A DNA stretch of 64,000 nucleotides from Microbacterium azadirachtae. GTDB taxonomy: Bacteria > Actinomycetota > Actinomycetes > Actinomycetales > Microbacteriaceae. The position numbers and the translations under genes were made by a program. The notes beneath the pieces were generated by a model. It was not told the DNA's origin, searched no databases, and was given only the letters and a program-made list of their open reading frames with translations. The DNA lies in contig NZ_JYIT01000073.1 of assembly GCF_000956545.1 (NCBI RefSeq), positions 28,290 to 92,289 of the forward strand. The letters are read 5' to 3'. Positions 25,043 through 33,798 of this stretch are shown here, in pieces (position 1 is the stretch's first letter; each line of letters opens with the position of its first letter).

Positions 25043-25705
25043 ATGATTCGTGTCGTGATCGTCGACGACGAGGCCCTGGTGCGTTCAGGATTCACGATGA
25101 TCCTGAACGCCACGGACGACATCCGCGTCGTCGGTACCGCGTCGGGCATCGAAGCGCTCGATGTGATCAAGGCCGAGAAGCCCGACGTGCTCCTGCTCGA
25201 CATCAGGATGCCGCAGGTCGATGGGCTGACCCTCCTGGGCATCGTCTCGACCATGCCTGAGCGGCCCGCCGTGGCGATGCTCACGACCTTCGACGCGGAC
25301 GAGTACATCATGACGGCCCTCGGCTCCGGCGCGTCCGGATTTCTGCTGAAGGACACCGAGCCCGAGCAACTCGGACAGTATGTCCGCGCCCTCGCGGCGG
25401 GCGGGGTCGTCCTGTCGCCGAGAGCCTCCCGCACCCTGCTGGACACCCACCCCGGCCTGGGCGCCGCGCTCGACGAGGAGGCGGAGCGCGTCGGCACGCT
25501 CACCGACCGCGAGCGCCAGGTGCTGGTGCTCGTCGCCGAGGGGCTCTCGAACGCCGACATCGGCGCGCGGCTCTACCTCGGCGCCGGCACGGTCAAGGAC
25601 CACGTCAGCGCCATCCTCGCCAAGCTCGGCGTCGCGAGCCGAGTGCAGGCGGCACTGGCAGCGCAGCGCGCCGGGCTGCTCGACGAACGGCCGTCGGACC
25701 GGTGA
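25043..25705 (+). CDS. Two-component response regulator, NarL/LuxR family
   Basis: A 220-residue regulator. The receiver domain has acidic residues in VIVDDEALV, the phospho-acceptor Asp in LLLDIRMPQ (about residue 54) and Lys in FLLKDTEPE. The C-terminal LuxR helix-turn-helix (LTDRERQVLVLVAEGLSNADIG) spans about 155-210. ATG 25043 follows AGAGGAA. The next gene, its histidine kinase, overlaps by four bases (GTGA). The genes run away from the MprF-like gene, suggesting control of envelope charge. Confidence 0.95.
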   Translation: MIRVVIVDDEALVRSGFTMILNATDDIRVVGTASGIEALDVIKAEKPDVLLLDIRMPQVDGLTLLGIVSTMPERPAVAMLTTFDADEYIMTALGSGASGFLLKDTEPEQLGQYVRALAAGGVVLSPRASRTLLDTHPGLGAALDEEAERVGTLTDRERQVLVLVAEGLSNADIGARLYLGAGTVKDHVSAILAKLGVASRVQAALAAQRAGLLDERPSDR

Positions 25706-26817
25706 ATCGCCTGGCGGCCATCTGGCGGCGCATCCCGGCGTGGGCGACGGATCTCCTCGCCGTCGCCATCGCCGCCGTCGATGCGACCCTCACATCCGTC
25801 GACGAGGGGGTGCTCGGCATCAGTACCAGCGCGCTCGCGTGCGCGGCGCTGCTGATCCGACGCCGATGGCCGCTCATCGCCTTCGCGCTGACACTGCCCG
25901 CCGCCCTCATCGCGAACATCCTCGCCGCCCCGGTCATCGTGCTGCTCGCGCTCTCGAGCCGCAGCCGCCGCAGATGGCTGCTCTTCCTCTGCGGAGCGCT
26001 GTTCGCCGCAGCCGAGGCCGTCGGCTGGCCCCTGACGAGCCTGCTCACGACCGACCAGAACTGGACGGCTGTGACCTTCGTCTACCAGCTCGCCACCGCC
26101 GCCGCCCCGATCCTGCTCGGGCAGCTGACCCAGGCGGCATCCGATCTGCGAGCGAGGATCGCCGAGATCGAGGCGACGAAGCAGCACGAGCGCGAACTGT
26201 ACGCGCAGAGTCTTCTCACCCAGGAGCGCAACCAGCTCGCCCGCGAGATGCACGACGTGGTCTCCCATCAGGTGAGCCTGATCTCGGTGCAGGCCGGCGC
26301 ACTGCAGGTGACGGCCGCCGACGCCGAGGTGCGCGATGCGGCCAGCTCCATCCGGACGATGGCCGCAACCACTCTGGACGAGCTGCGCTCGATGGTGACC
26401 CTCCTGCGCGCCGCGGGCACGCGGAGCCCTGGCCTCGCGCCCCAGCCCACCATCGCCGATCTGACCGACCTCATCGCGGCGAGCGGTCTGCCGGTCACCA
26501 CGATGGGAGAGCTCCCGCGCGGAATCCCCTCCGCCGCCCAACGCGCCGTGTACCGCACCGTGCAGGAGGCCCTGACGAACGTGCGCAAGCACGCACCCGG
26601 ATCGGCGATCCGCGTGCGTCTGTGGTCGGACGACCGATCGTATGGCGTCATCGTCGAGAACTCCCGCCCGTCGGAACCTCCCCTGGATCTGCCGAGCGCG
26701 CGGCTCGGGCTGCTCGGCCTCAGGGAACGCGCGGAGCTTCTCGGCGGTACCCTCGTCGCCGCGCCGAGCGGTGACGGCTATGCGGTGCGCCTCGCGCTTC
26801 CGCGTTCCCCCGCCTGA
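25702..26817 (+). CDS. Sensor histidine kinase, HisKA_3 (NarX/DesK) type
   Basis: A 371-residue kinase with four or five hydrophobic segments in the first 140 residues and only short external loops, so it probably senses within the membrane. The dimerisation helix has the phospho-acceptor His in LAREMHDVVSHQVSLI (about 190). The ATPase domain shows VQEALTNVRKHAPGS (N box) and GLLGLRERAELLGG. The GTG start at 25702 overlaps the regulator stop, so the two are translationally coupled. Being intramembrane-sensing with a LuxR partner fits an antibiotic or envelope-stress sensor (LiaS/DesK-like), an inference. Confidence 0.94.
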   Translation: MNRLAAIWRRIPAWATDLLAVAIAAVDATLTSVDEGVLGISTSALACAALLIRRRWPLIAFALTLPAALIANILAAPVIVLLALSSRSRRRWLLFLCGALFAAAEAVGWPLTSLLTTDQNWTAVTFVYQLATAAAPILLGQLTQAASDLRARIAEIEATKQHERELYAQSLLTQERNQLAREMHDVVSHQVSLISVQAGALQVTAADAEVRDAASSIRTMAATTLDELRSMVTLLRAAGTRSPGLAPQPTIADLTDLIAASGLPVTTMGELPRGIPSAAQRAVYRTVQEALTNVRKHAPGSAIRVRLWSDDRSYGVIVENSRPSEPPLDLPSARLGLLGLRERAELLGGTLVAAPSGDGYAVRLALPRSPA

Positions 26818-26944
26818 CCCGCCGACCGGGAGCGCGCTTCCCGCCAGCCGGCGGATCCGCCCGCGATGCGACGCGCGGAGCATGGGCAGGTCACCACTGA
26901 TCGACGTCGATGACATCTCCATCGCCGTGAGAAAGGGAATCCTC

Positions 26945-27433
26945 ATGCAGACCTCCGACGCGCGCCTGATCATCGATCTCGCGGACTCCGTCCGCAACGC
27001 GGCTCCGATCCAGAAGGACGCCGAAGCCGCGCAGCTGATCTCCCAGCTGATCGGCTCCCAGCCCGACGCGCTCTACTTCCTCGTGCAGACCGTGCTCCTG
27101 CAGAAGGAGGCGCTCGCTGCGCAGCAGGCCTCCCCCGGTGCTGCGCCCGGCGCCGCGTACGCCGCTCCGGCAGCGGCACCGGCCGCCTCCGCCCCAGCGG
27201 AGGAGCAGCGCGGACGATGGGGCGGACTGTTCGGTTCGCGCCGGCAGCCGAGCGCCGACGGCGGCGCGGGAGGGGGCAGCTTCCTCAAGACCGCCGCGGC
27301 CGGGGCGGCCGGCGTGGCGGGCGGGGTTCTGCTCGCGCAGGGGATCTCCGGACTGATGTCCGCCCCGCACGACCAGCACCACGCCGAAGACGACCACGAC
27401 GAGTGGGACGACGACGGCTGGGACTCGTTCTGA
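26945..27433 (+). CDS. DUF2076 domain protein
   Basis: A 162-residue protein. The N-terminal half matches DUF2076 ([48 protein letters not shown]). An Ala/Pro linker and a short glycine-rich segment ([19 protein letters not shown]) that may insert into the membrane follow, and the C-terminus is very acidic with His ([19 protein letters not shown]), possibly metal-binding. DUF2076 is of unknown function, sometimes described as a periplasmic ligand sensor. ATG 26945 follows AAAGGGA. A GNAT gene starts one base after its stop. Confidence 0.8.
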   Translation: MQTSDARLIIDLADSVRNAAPIQKDAEAAQLISQLIGSQPDALYFLVQTVLLQKEALAAQQASPGAAPGAAYAAPAAAPAASAPAEEQRGRWGGLFGSRRQPSADGGAGGGSFLKTAAAGAAGVAGGVLLAQGISGLMSAPHDQHHAEDDHDEWDDDGWDSF

Positions 27434-27434
27434 C

Positions 27435-27989
27435 ATGTCGACCTCGCTCGAGCTCGTTCCCGCCGCCCGCGGCGATCTTGCGGCTCTGGTCCCGCGCATC
27501 CAGGCGGCGTTCGCGATCGCCGTCGTCGAGAGTTCCGGAGAGACCCTCCGGGGGCCCATCCCCTCGGACTCGGAGGTGTGGGAGTCGTTCGACGACCCGG
27601 ATTCGCACGTCCTGCACGTCGTCGCCGAGGGTCGGAGGATCGGGGGCGCCGTCGTCGGCATCCGCCCTGAAACGCAGCACAACAGCCTCGACCTGTTCTT
27701 CATCGATCCCGAGTTCCACGACCGAAGGTACGGCCGTCGGGCCTGGCAGGCGATCGAGGAGCGCTATCCGCTCACCCAGGTGTGGGAGACGATGACGCCG
27801 CACTTCGAGACGCGCAACATCCACTTCTACGTCAACGTGTGCGGATTCCGGATCGTCGAGTTCTACCACCCCGGCCATCCGGATCCGCACGAGCCCCCGC
27901 CGTCGTCGGCTCCCGGGCCGGAGGGGAGCGGGCGAAGCGACGACGACCTCATGTTCCGGTTCGAGAAGACTCTGCGGCCGAACGGCTGA
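27435..27989 (+). CDS. GNAT family N-acetyltransferase
   Basis: A 184-residue acetyl-CoA-dependent acyltransferase fold: acidic strand [17 protein letters not shown] (motif A start), [21 protein letters not shown] (acetyl-CoA loop; R-x-x-G-x-x variant RRYGRRA), and [20 protein letters not shown] (motif B). The acceptor is unknown. A Pro/Ser/Gly-rich insert ([17 protein letters not shown]) precedes the last strand. It is placed one base after the DUF2076 gene, so co-expression is likely. A terminator hairpin follows. Confidence 0.9.
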   Translation: MSTSLELVPAARGDLAALVPRIQAAFAIAVVESSGETLRGPIPSDSEVWESFDDPDSHVLHVVAEGRRIGGAVVGIRPETQHNSLDLFFIDPEFHDRRYGRRAWQAIEERYPLTQVWETMTPHFETRNIHFYVNVCGFRIVEFYHPGHPDPHEPPPSSAPGPEGSGRSDDDLMFRFEKTLRPNG

Positions 27990-28000
27990 GGGGGCGCACG

Positions 28001-28029
28001 GCGCCGCGGGGGGATCCTCCCGGCGGCGC
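28001..28029 (+). terminator. Terminator after the GNAT gene
   Basis: GCGCCGC (28001-28007) pairs with GCGGCGC (28023-28029) around an imperfect palindrome centred on GGATCC. It starts 12 bases after the stop codon. Confidence 0.6.
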
Positions 28030-28110
28030 TTCCGTTCCCGTAGAGTGCTTGACACCGACGGAACCGGGCCGCTCGGCGGATCCCTCGACCTGTGAAGGAC
28101 GGCCATCCGC

Positions 28111-29340
28111 ATGTTGATGATCACACTGGTCGTGGCGGGCCTCGGGCTGCTCGTCTGGGCCCTGTGGAGCCGCACCTTCCGACGGGCCACCGTCAACGGC
28201 CCCGTGGTGATGACGGCGCTCGGCGCTCTCGCCGGCGCCCTGCTGCCTCCGCAGGAACCGCTCTTCATGGAGTCCAAGACGACGCTGTTCCTCGCAGAGC
28301 TCGTCCTCGCCTTCCTCCTCTTCGTCGACGCTCTCGACGTGCGGGGCTCGCTCAGCTCACAATTCCGCGGGGTTCCGCTGCGGCTGCTCGGTCTCGGCCT
28401 TCCCCTCTCCCTGCTCCTGGTCTTCGCCGTCGGCCTCGTCCTCCCCCTCGGGCTCTCCCTGGCCGTTGTCCTGGCGATCGCTTGCATCGCCGTCCCGGCG
28501 GACTTCTCCCCCGAGACCTCCCTCGTGCGCGATGGGCGCATCCCTGCCAGAGTCAGGCGCTGGTTGAGCATCGAGAGCGGCTACAACGACGGTCTGGTCT
28601 CTCCGCTGCTGCTCGGCGCCCTCGCCTTCGCCAGCGCCGGCAGCACCAGCGACGCGGGTCGCGCGCTCGCCGTCGCCGCGCCCGCCGGCCTCATCGCCCT
28701 CCTCGTAGGCGGCGCTCTCGGCGGAGCGATCGGGGGTGCCACGCGATTCGCCGACTCCCGCGGATGGACGGAGCCTCAGAGCATGCGGATCGCCTTCATC
28801 GCCGCACCCGTCCTGGTCTTCGCCACCACGGTGCTCCTTCACGGAAACGGCTTCGTCGCCGTGTTCGTCGCCGGCGTGGTCATCCGCGTCGCGCGCGGCA
28901 AGCGGGGCATAGAGCACACGGAGCTGTCCCTCGTCGAGGATCTGTCGTGGCTGGCGAATCTGCTGCTCTGGCTCGCCTTCGGATTCGCCTCCACGCTCCT
29001 GCTCAGCCAGACGTACGACTGGTGGCCCGCGATCGTCCTCGCACTCGTCGCGCTCACCGCCGGACGGCTGGTCCCTGTCAGCATCGCCCTGCTCGGAAGC
29101 GAAGCCACCCGAGCGGAGCGCTTCTTCATCGCGGCGATGGGTCCGCGAGGCGCGGCATCCATCGTGTTCGGCCTGATCGCCGCCAATGCGCTGCCGGGCG
29201 AAGAAGGGTTCATGATCCTCGCCGCCACCTGCATGGTCGTCCTCGGCAGCGTCGTGATCCACGGCATCGGCGGCCCGCTCCTCGTGCGGCGACTGTGGCC
29301 GGCGACGCCCACCGCGACGGTCTCCTCCACTCCACGCTGA
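28111..29340 (+). CDS. Cation:proton antiporter, CPA1 (NhaP-like) family
   Basis: A 409-residue protein with about 12 hydrophobic segments. Conserved transport motifs: ADFSPETSLV (position of the usual TDP/ADP unwound helix), ESGYNDGLV (the NhaP ND motif, about residue 155) and MGPRGAASIVFG near the C-terminus. It exchanges Na+ or K+ for protons across the inner membrane and supports pH and salt homeostasis. No regulatory C-terminal domain is present. TAGAGT at 28041-28046 is a candidate -10 box. Monocistronic; it converges on the acyltransferase-like gene. Confidence 0.92.
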   Translation: MLMITLVVAGLGLLVWALWSRTFRRATVNGPVVMTALGALAGALLPPQEPLFMESKTTLFLAELVLAFLLFVDALDVRGSLSSQFRGVPLRLLGLGLPLSLLLVFAVGLVLPLGLSLAVVLAIACIAVPADFSPETSLVRDGRIPARVRRWLSIESGYNDGLVSPLLLGALAFASAGSTSDAGRALAVAAPAGLIALLVGGALGGAIGGATRFADSRGWTEPQSMRIAFIAAPVLVFATTVLLHGNGFVAVFVAGVVIRVARGKRGIEHTELSLVEDLSWLANLLLWLAFGFASTLLLSQTYDWWPAIVLALVALTAGRLVPVSIALLGSEATRAERFFIAAMGPRGAASIVFGLIAANALPGEEGFMILAATCMVVLGSVVIHGIGGPLLVRRLWPATPTATVSSTPR

Positions 29341-29386
29341 GCGCGGGCGGCGGGACGATTCCGGCCACCACGGGGAGGAGCGTGGG

Positions 29387-30667
29387 TCATGCTCCGGTCG
29401 CGACCACGCTCTCGCGCGGAGCGGGTGCGGCATTCATCGCTCGCGAGGCCCAGGCCGTCACGCGCTCGAGCGGCCCTCTGCCCCACCGCAGCGCCCAGAT
29501 CGTGCAGCCCGCCAGCAGAGCGCCGATGCAGACGAGCCACGAGAGGGGAACGTTCGAAGACTCTGCGAATGCGTCCGGCGCCAGGGACAGCGGTGCGCTG
29601 AGCATGAAGAACGAGATGACGTGGGCAGTGTACGCGGTCAGCGGCATCGAGCCGACGGCAGCGATCGGGACCAAAGCCACCCGGATCCAGCGGGCCAGCA
29701 GCAGGCAGACGCCGATCACAGCGATCGCAAAACCGCCCGATCCGATGATCTCCAACGTCCCTCCCGAGTGCGGGCTCACGCCCCAGGCGCTGCTCAGGAC
29801 CGAACCGGGATCGAGCACCGCCGACGGATCGGCCGCCGACACTGCACCGCCCTTCCCGCTCCCCCCGCCGACGGAGGCCGATCCCTGTGCCCCGTCGAGT
29901 GAGGAAGCCGCCACATCGGCGGCCCAACCGTTGTGGACCCCGGTCACCGCGCTGCCGATGCCGTAACCCGCGAACGCGAGGATCGCCCCGACGAGCGCCA
30001 GGCGGACCGCGGTGCGCGCCGCGCCGAGCTCGCACCGCGCCAGGGCGAGGCCCGCCAGCATCAGCGGCAGCCATACGGTGAGCGGGTACGCGCCGGAGAG
30101 CAGGAACGCGACGCCGGGCGCGCCCGAGGCGCCGCCGGTCCCCGCCGAGGACGTCAGGGCGTTCACCGTGCCGACGAGCGTCGGGCCGACGACCGCGAGC
30201 ACCGCGGCGGTGACGACGAGCGTCCGCCTCCGCATGCCGAGGAACGGCGTGATGAGCAGGAACAGCACGCCGTAGATCGGGAGGATCACCGCGATCTCCG
30301 TGCCGAGGAGCTCCAACGCGAGCCCGAGCGAGAGGACGGCGATGGCCCGACCCACCATCTTCAGGCGAGCGGATCGGAGGTCCTCCCCGGTGGGCCTGCC
30401 CCCTGCGCCCGCCGCGATCCCCACGGAGACGCCGGCGACCACGGCGAAGAGGATCGAGGACCGACCGGACACGAGCGTCGTCCAGGTGAGCGGGTCGGCG
30501 AGGTCGAAGGTCGCGGAGACGCCGACGTGGACGCCGATCATCCCGAAAACCGCCAGCCCCCGGGCCACATCGATCCCGCTCAGCCGAGGGGCCCGTCCGA
30601 ACGACGCCCACCTCGTGAAGAACGACGGCCGGGCGCGCGCGGGGGCGACGGGGGACGGAGTGCTCAT
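29387..30667 (-). CDS. HGSNAT/DUF1624-type membrane acyltransferase-like protein
   Basis: A 426-residue polytopic protein. The N-terminal motif RLSGIDVARGLAVFGMIGVHVG is the heparan-alpha-glucosaminide N-acetyltransferase catalytic-domain signature (DUF1624/DUF418 group), with the conserved His in GVHVG. A long Gly/Ser-rich periplasmic loop near the middle (SVGGGSGKGGAVSAAD) is unusual. Family members may acetylate cell-envelope sugars using cytoplasmic acetyl-CoA; the acceptor here is unknown. ATG 30667 follows GGAAGGAAG and overlaps the upstream gene's stop by four bases. Confidence 0.85.
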   Translation of the reverse strand: MSTPSPVAPARARPSFFTRWASFGRAPRLSGIDVARGLAVFGMIGVHVGVSATFDLADPLTWTTLVSGRSSILFAVVAGVSVGIAAGAGGRPTGEDLRSARLKMVGRAIAVLSLGLALELLGTEIAVILPIYGVLFLLITPFLGMRRRTLVVTAAVLAVVGPTLVGTVNALTSSAGTGGASGAPGVAFLLSGAYPLTVWLPLMLAGLALARCELGAARTAVRLALVGAILAFAGYGIGSAVTGVHNGWAADVAASSLDGAQGSASVGGGSGKGGAVSAADPSAVLDPGSVLSSAWGVSPHSGGTLEIIGSGGFAIAVIGVCLLLARWIRVALVPIAAVGSMPLTAYTAHVISFFMLSAPLSLAPDAFAESSNVPLSWLVCIGALLAGCTIWALRWGRGPLERVTAWASRAMNAAPAPRESVVATGA

Positions 30668-32064
30668 GGCGTGTCTTCCTTCCGGGGTTTGGCGGGCGAG
30701 GAGTCGACACGGAGGCGGTCGCAGGGAACCGTGACCTCCCACGCGAGGGTCTGCTTCAGCGTGACGTCGTCCCGGGGAGGCGCTTGGGCGCACAGCCGTC
30801 GCGCGTCCTCGACCTGCGGACTCCACGCCGGACCCTGGGAACGCCGCGTGTCCGACGGAACGACGTGCAGCACCAGCGACGAGGCCAGCGCCGCCACGGC
30901 GATACGGGCGAGAAGCGCCGACGTGCGGCCCGCTCCTGACCGATCCCGCCGGGCCCGCACGGTCCCGTCCGCCGCCACGACGACCGCAGCGGCGACGAGC
31001 ATCGAGGGCAGGACGCCATAGCGAGGAAGCCAGATGGAGCGCAGTTGCCGAGCCGTGTGCCCGGCATAGTCGTAGTAGTCCTCGGGGTTGGCGTACACGC
31101 TGCCGCAGTAGACGATCACGGCTCCCGCCAGAAGCAGAGCGACGAGGATCCGGTGCGACCGGGACGCCGAGCGCAGCAGCACGCCCAGCAGCACGCCGAG
31201 CACCGCCGCGGCGCCGAGCACGACGAGCAGGCTGCGCCCCGCGAGGACGGGGCCGATCTCCTGCTGCGGAAGCAGGAAGGGGAGCACCGCGTTCACGACC
31301 AGGCCCTTGGCGTAGGACAGCGGCTCGACGTGGCCGAACGCGGTCTGCCGGCGCGGGCTCAGCAGCGCGGCGATGATCTGCGCGGACGATCCGGCCAGCA
31401 GTCCGGCAGCGACGATGCGCCGCATCGGATGACGCACCCGCCACAGCGCCACGGGGATGAGCAGCACCGCCTGGATCTCGGTCAGCGCCGCCAGCGCGGC
31501 CAGGATCGCGGACGCGACGGCGATCGTCGCGCGGCGGGGCGTGACCAGGAGCAGCCACAGCAGGGTCCACATCATCAGCGTGTGCAGGTTGGCCGTGTTG
31601 CCGAGTACTTCGCGCGCCGCCAGCGGCGCGAGCACGGTGAGAGCGGCGAGGAGAACCGCATGGGCAGGAAGCAGGATCCGACGCGCGCACAGCCACACGA
31701 CCGCCGCGCACCCTCCCGCGACCAGGCAGCTCCCAGCGGTCATGGCGATCGCCATCGATTCGGCCGGCAGAGCGGCAGCGAAGCCTGCGATGATCCGGGG
31801 AATCACGTGCAGGTAGCCGCCGTAGGGTGCGAAGGTCTCGGCGAAGCCCGCATCGATCGCGCCCTGCAGGAAGTCCCGTCCGTCCTCGGCCCAGAGGGTG
31901 TCCCGGGCCGTCACCGGCAGACGCAGCCAGGCCAGTGCAGCACCCACCGTGCCGATCAGCACCGCCACCGCGGCGACGACGGCGGGCCGCGGAGGCATCC
32001 TGATGCCCCCGTCCTCTCCTGTCTGCTCACGGATCCGATGGCGGACCGCCGGCGTCGAAGTCAT
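30664..32064 (-). CDS. Polytopic membrane protein, GT-C glycosyltransferase-like
   Basis: About 466 residues with 10 or more hydrophobic segments and a C-terminal periplasmic tail. The first external loop carries an acidic pair in DTLWAEDGRDFLQGAI, which resembles the Asp/Glu motif of GT-C enzymes that use polyprenyl-linked sugars. Overall pattern (WLRLP, TLWAEDGRDF, GYLHVIPRI, LGNTANLHTLMMWTL) fits a conserved actinobacterial family of unnamed membrane proteins. It overlaps the acyltransferase-like gene, suggesting one envelope glycan pathway. The start is uncertain; ATG 32064 has no strong ribosome site and ATG 32130 is an alternative. Confidence 0.7.
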   Translation of the reverse strand: MTSTPAVRHRIREQTGEDGGIRMPPRPAVVAAVAVLIGTVGAALAWLRLPVTARDTLWAEDGRDFLQGAIDAGFAETFAPYGGYLHVIPRIIAGFAAALPAESMAIAMTAGSCLVAGGCAAVVWLCARRILLPAHAVLLAALTVLAPLAAREVLGNTANLHTLMMWTLLWLLLVTPRRATIAVASAILAALAALTEIQAVLLIPVALWRVRHPMRRIVAAGLLAGSSAQIIAALLSPRRQTAFGHVEPLSYAKGLVVNAVLPFLLPQQEIGPVLAGRSLLVVLGAAAVLGVLLGVLLRSASRSHRILVALLLAGAVIVYCGSVYANPEDYYDYAGHTARQLRSIWLPRYGVLPSMLVAAAVVVAADGTVRARRDRSGAGRTSALLARIAVAALASSLVLHVVPSDTRRSQGPAWSPQVEDARRLCAQAPPRDDVTLKQTLAWEVTVPCDRLRVDSSPAKPRKEDTP

Positions 32065-32250
32065 CGTGGCGTCGTCTCGGCGGTCATGGATTCCCGGGGT
32101 GCGTCGTGGATGGTCGTTCCGGTCTTCCATGGTTCCGCCGCGGCCGCGGGCACCGGATCCCCTGATCGGGGGTGGACGCACCGCCGATCAGGGGGAAGAA
32201 GGGGCGCCTTCCCGGATGTCGCCGGCGCCGGCGCTGGTGAGGATCGAGAG

Positions 32251-33597
32251 GTGACCGACTTCTTCTCCGAGCTCTGGCTGGGCTTCCTGCACGTCCGGAT
32301 CGTCGACGGCGTGCTCCCCGTGATCGTCTACGTCCTCGCCGGCGGCGGCATCGTCGTCACCCTTCTCTGGGGCGCGACGAGACGGTGGTTCCTCATCGCA
32401 GCGCTGGCGGGGGTCGGCGGCGGCATGCTCGCCGTCGCGCTCTGGCTCGTCTGCGTGCGATGGCTCGACCTGTTCGGAGGCAGCCTGGGAATGCCCACGT
32501 ACCTGTGGCTCGCGGCGGCCCTCTCGGCCGTCGCCGTCGGAACGGCCTCCCTGTTCCGCCGAGGGGCGCTTCGTCGTACCGTGGCGGTCGTCGCCATCGT
32601 CTCCTCGATCGCGGCGGGAACACTCGGCATCAACGCCGCCTTCGGCCTGAACCGCAGCATCGGGAATCTGCTCAACATCGTCGTCGACCAGCCGCTCCGG
32701 CTTCCGGCTCCGACCGCCGCGCCGGAGAGATCCCCCGCGCCCGTGCGCCCGCTCTGGGAGACCTGGACGCCGCCCGCAGGGATGCCGCTCGCCGGCCACA
32801 CCGGTACCGTCGCGATCCCGAACGCCGAGAGCGGGTTCACCGCCCGCAGCGCCGGCGTGTACCTCCCTCCCGCGGCCCTGACGGCGAACCCGCCCCGGCT
32901 TCCCGTCGTGCTCATGCTCATGGGCCATCCGGGCAACCCTGATCCTGCGCCCATCGCGCAGGTGCTGGACGCCTATGCCGCCGCCAACCACGGTCTCGCC
33001 CCCATCGTGGTCGTCGCCGATCAGGTGGGAGCGGACGTGAAGGACACCGGATGCGTGGACTCGCGCCTCGGCAAGGTCCGCACCTACCTCCTGCACGACG
33101 TCATCCCGTGGATGCGCGCGAACCTCAACGTCGCTGCCGATCCCCGGCTCTGGACCGTCGCGGGGTATTCGAACGGCGGCCAGTGCGCGATCTCACTGGG
33201 TGCCGAGCACCCCGAGCTGTTCGGCACGGTGATCAGCGTCTCCGGGGAGGAGTTCCCTGGAGCCTCCCACCCTGCGGACGCCCTCCAGCGCCTTTTCGGG
33301 GGCGACGCGCAGAAGTACGAGCAGGCCAAACCACTCGCCCTGCTGCAGCAGCACCGCTACTCGGGGACCACGGCCGTCTTCACGGCAGCCAAGGACGACC
33401 CTCGCTATCTGGACGTCGCGAAGAAGTTCGCCGTCGCGGCGCAGGCGGCAGGGATGAACGCGCAGCTTCGCGAGCTCGCCGGCGGCGGCCACGGCGCCGC
33501 GGCGCTCACGGGCGGCCTCCGCGCCGCCTTCGCCGTCGCCTATCCGGCGCTCGAGCTCTCGCCGCCCGGCCGGGAGGCGACGGCGACCGGCCCCTGA
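32251..33597 (+). CDS. Membrane-anchored esterase (PF00756, mycolyltransferase-like fold)
   Basis: A 448-residue protein with four hydrophobic segments in the first 140 residues, then an extracellular alpha/beta hydrolase. The catalytic Ser lies in AGYSNGGQCA (about 309), the acid probably in TAAKDDPRY and the His in GGGHGAAAL (about 415). VVVADQVGADV and VDSRLGKVRTYLLHDVIPWM are typical of the esterase-D/Ag85 family. It likely acts on envelope esters outside the membrane. GTG 32251 is the best start: earlier in-frame codons are antisense to the divergent membrane protein gene. The divergent gene pair fits a shared envelope role. Confidence 0.87.
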   Translation: MTDFFSELWLGFLHVRIVDGVLPVIVYVLAGGGIVVTLLWGATRRWFLIAALAGVGGGMLAVALWLVCVRWLDLFGGSLGMPTYLWLAAALSAVAVGTASLFRRGALRRTVAVVAIVSSIAAGTLGINAAFGLNRSIGNLLNIVVDQPLRLPAPTAAPERSPAPVRPLWETWTPPAGMPLAGHTGTVAIPNAESGFTARSAGVYLPPAALTANPPRLPVVLMLMGHPGNPDPAPIAQVLDAYAAANHGLAPIVVVADQVGADVKDTGCVDSRLGKVRTYLLHDVIPWMRANLNVAADPRLWTVAGYSNGGQCAISLGAEHPELFGTVISVSGEEFPGASHPADALQRLFGGDAQKYEQAKPLALLQQHRYSGTTAVFTAAKDDPRYLDVAKKFAVAAQAAGMNAQLRELAGGGHGAAALTGGLRAAFAVAYPALELSPPGREATATGP

Positions 33598-33626
33598 CGG
33601 AGCTCTTCTCAGGCGGATCCGATGAG

Positions 33627-33660
33627 AGGAGCCGGCCGGTGGCGAACCGGCCGGGCTCCT
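33627..33660 (+). terminator. Terminator after the esterase gene
   Basis: AGGAGCCGGCCGGT (33627-33640) pairs with ACCGGCCGGGCTCCT (33646-33660), a 14-bp stem with one bulged G and a five-base loop, 29 bases after the stop codon. The following 138 bases up to the convergent gene contain nothing recognisable. Confidence 0.75.
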
Positions 33661-33798
33661 CGGAGTGCCACGGCTTGGCGAATGACCGGAAGTCTGGGGA
33701 AACCCGCATGCGCCGTGGGACCTTCCCGCACATCACCGTACGGGGGTGCGCCCGCGCCGGGCAGGGGCTTGACGACGGCGGTGAGGACCGACTAGCGA

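Noticed and set aside
31045..32250. Upstream extension of the esterase frame
   Set aside because: Antisense to a clear membrane protein gene; His/Arg/Gln-rich composition. GTG 32251 gives a protein with an ordinary membrane anchor.
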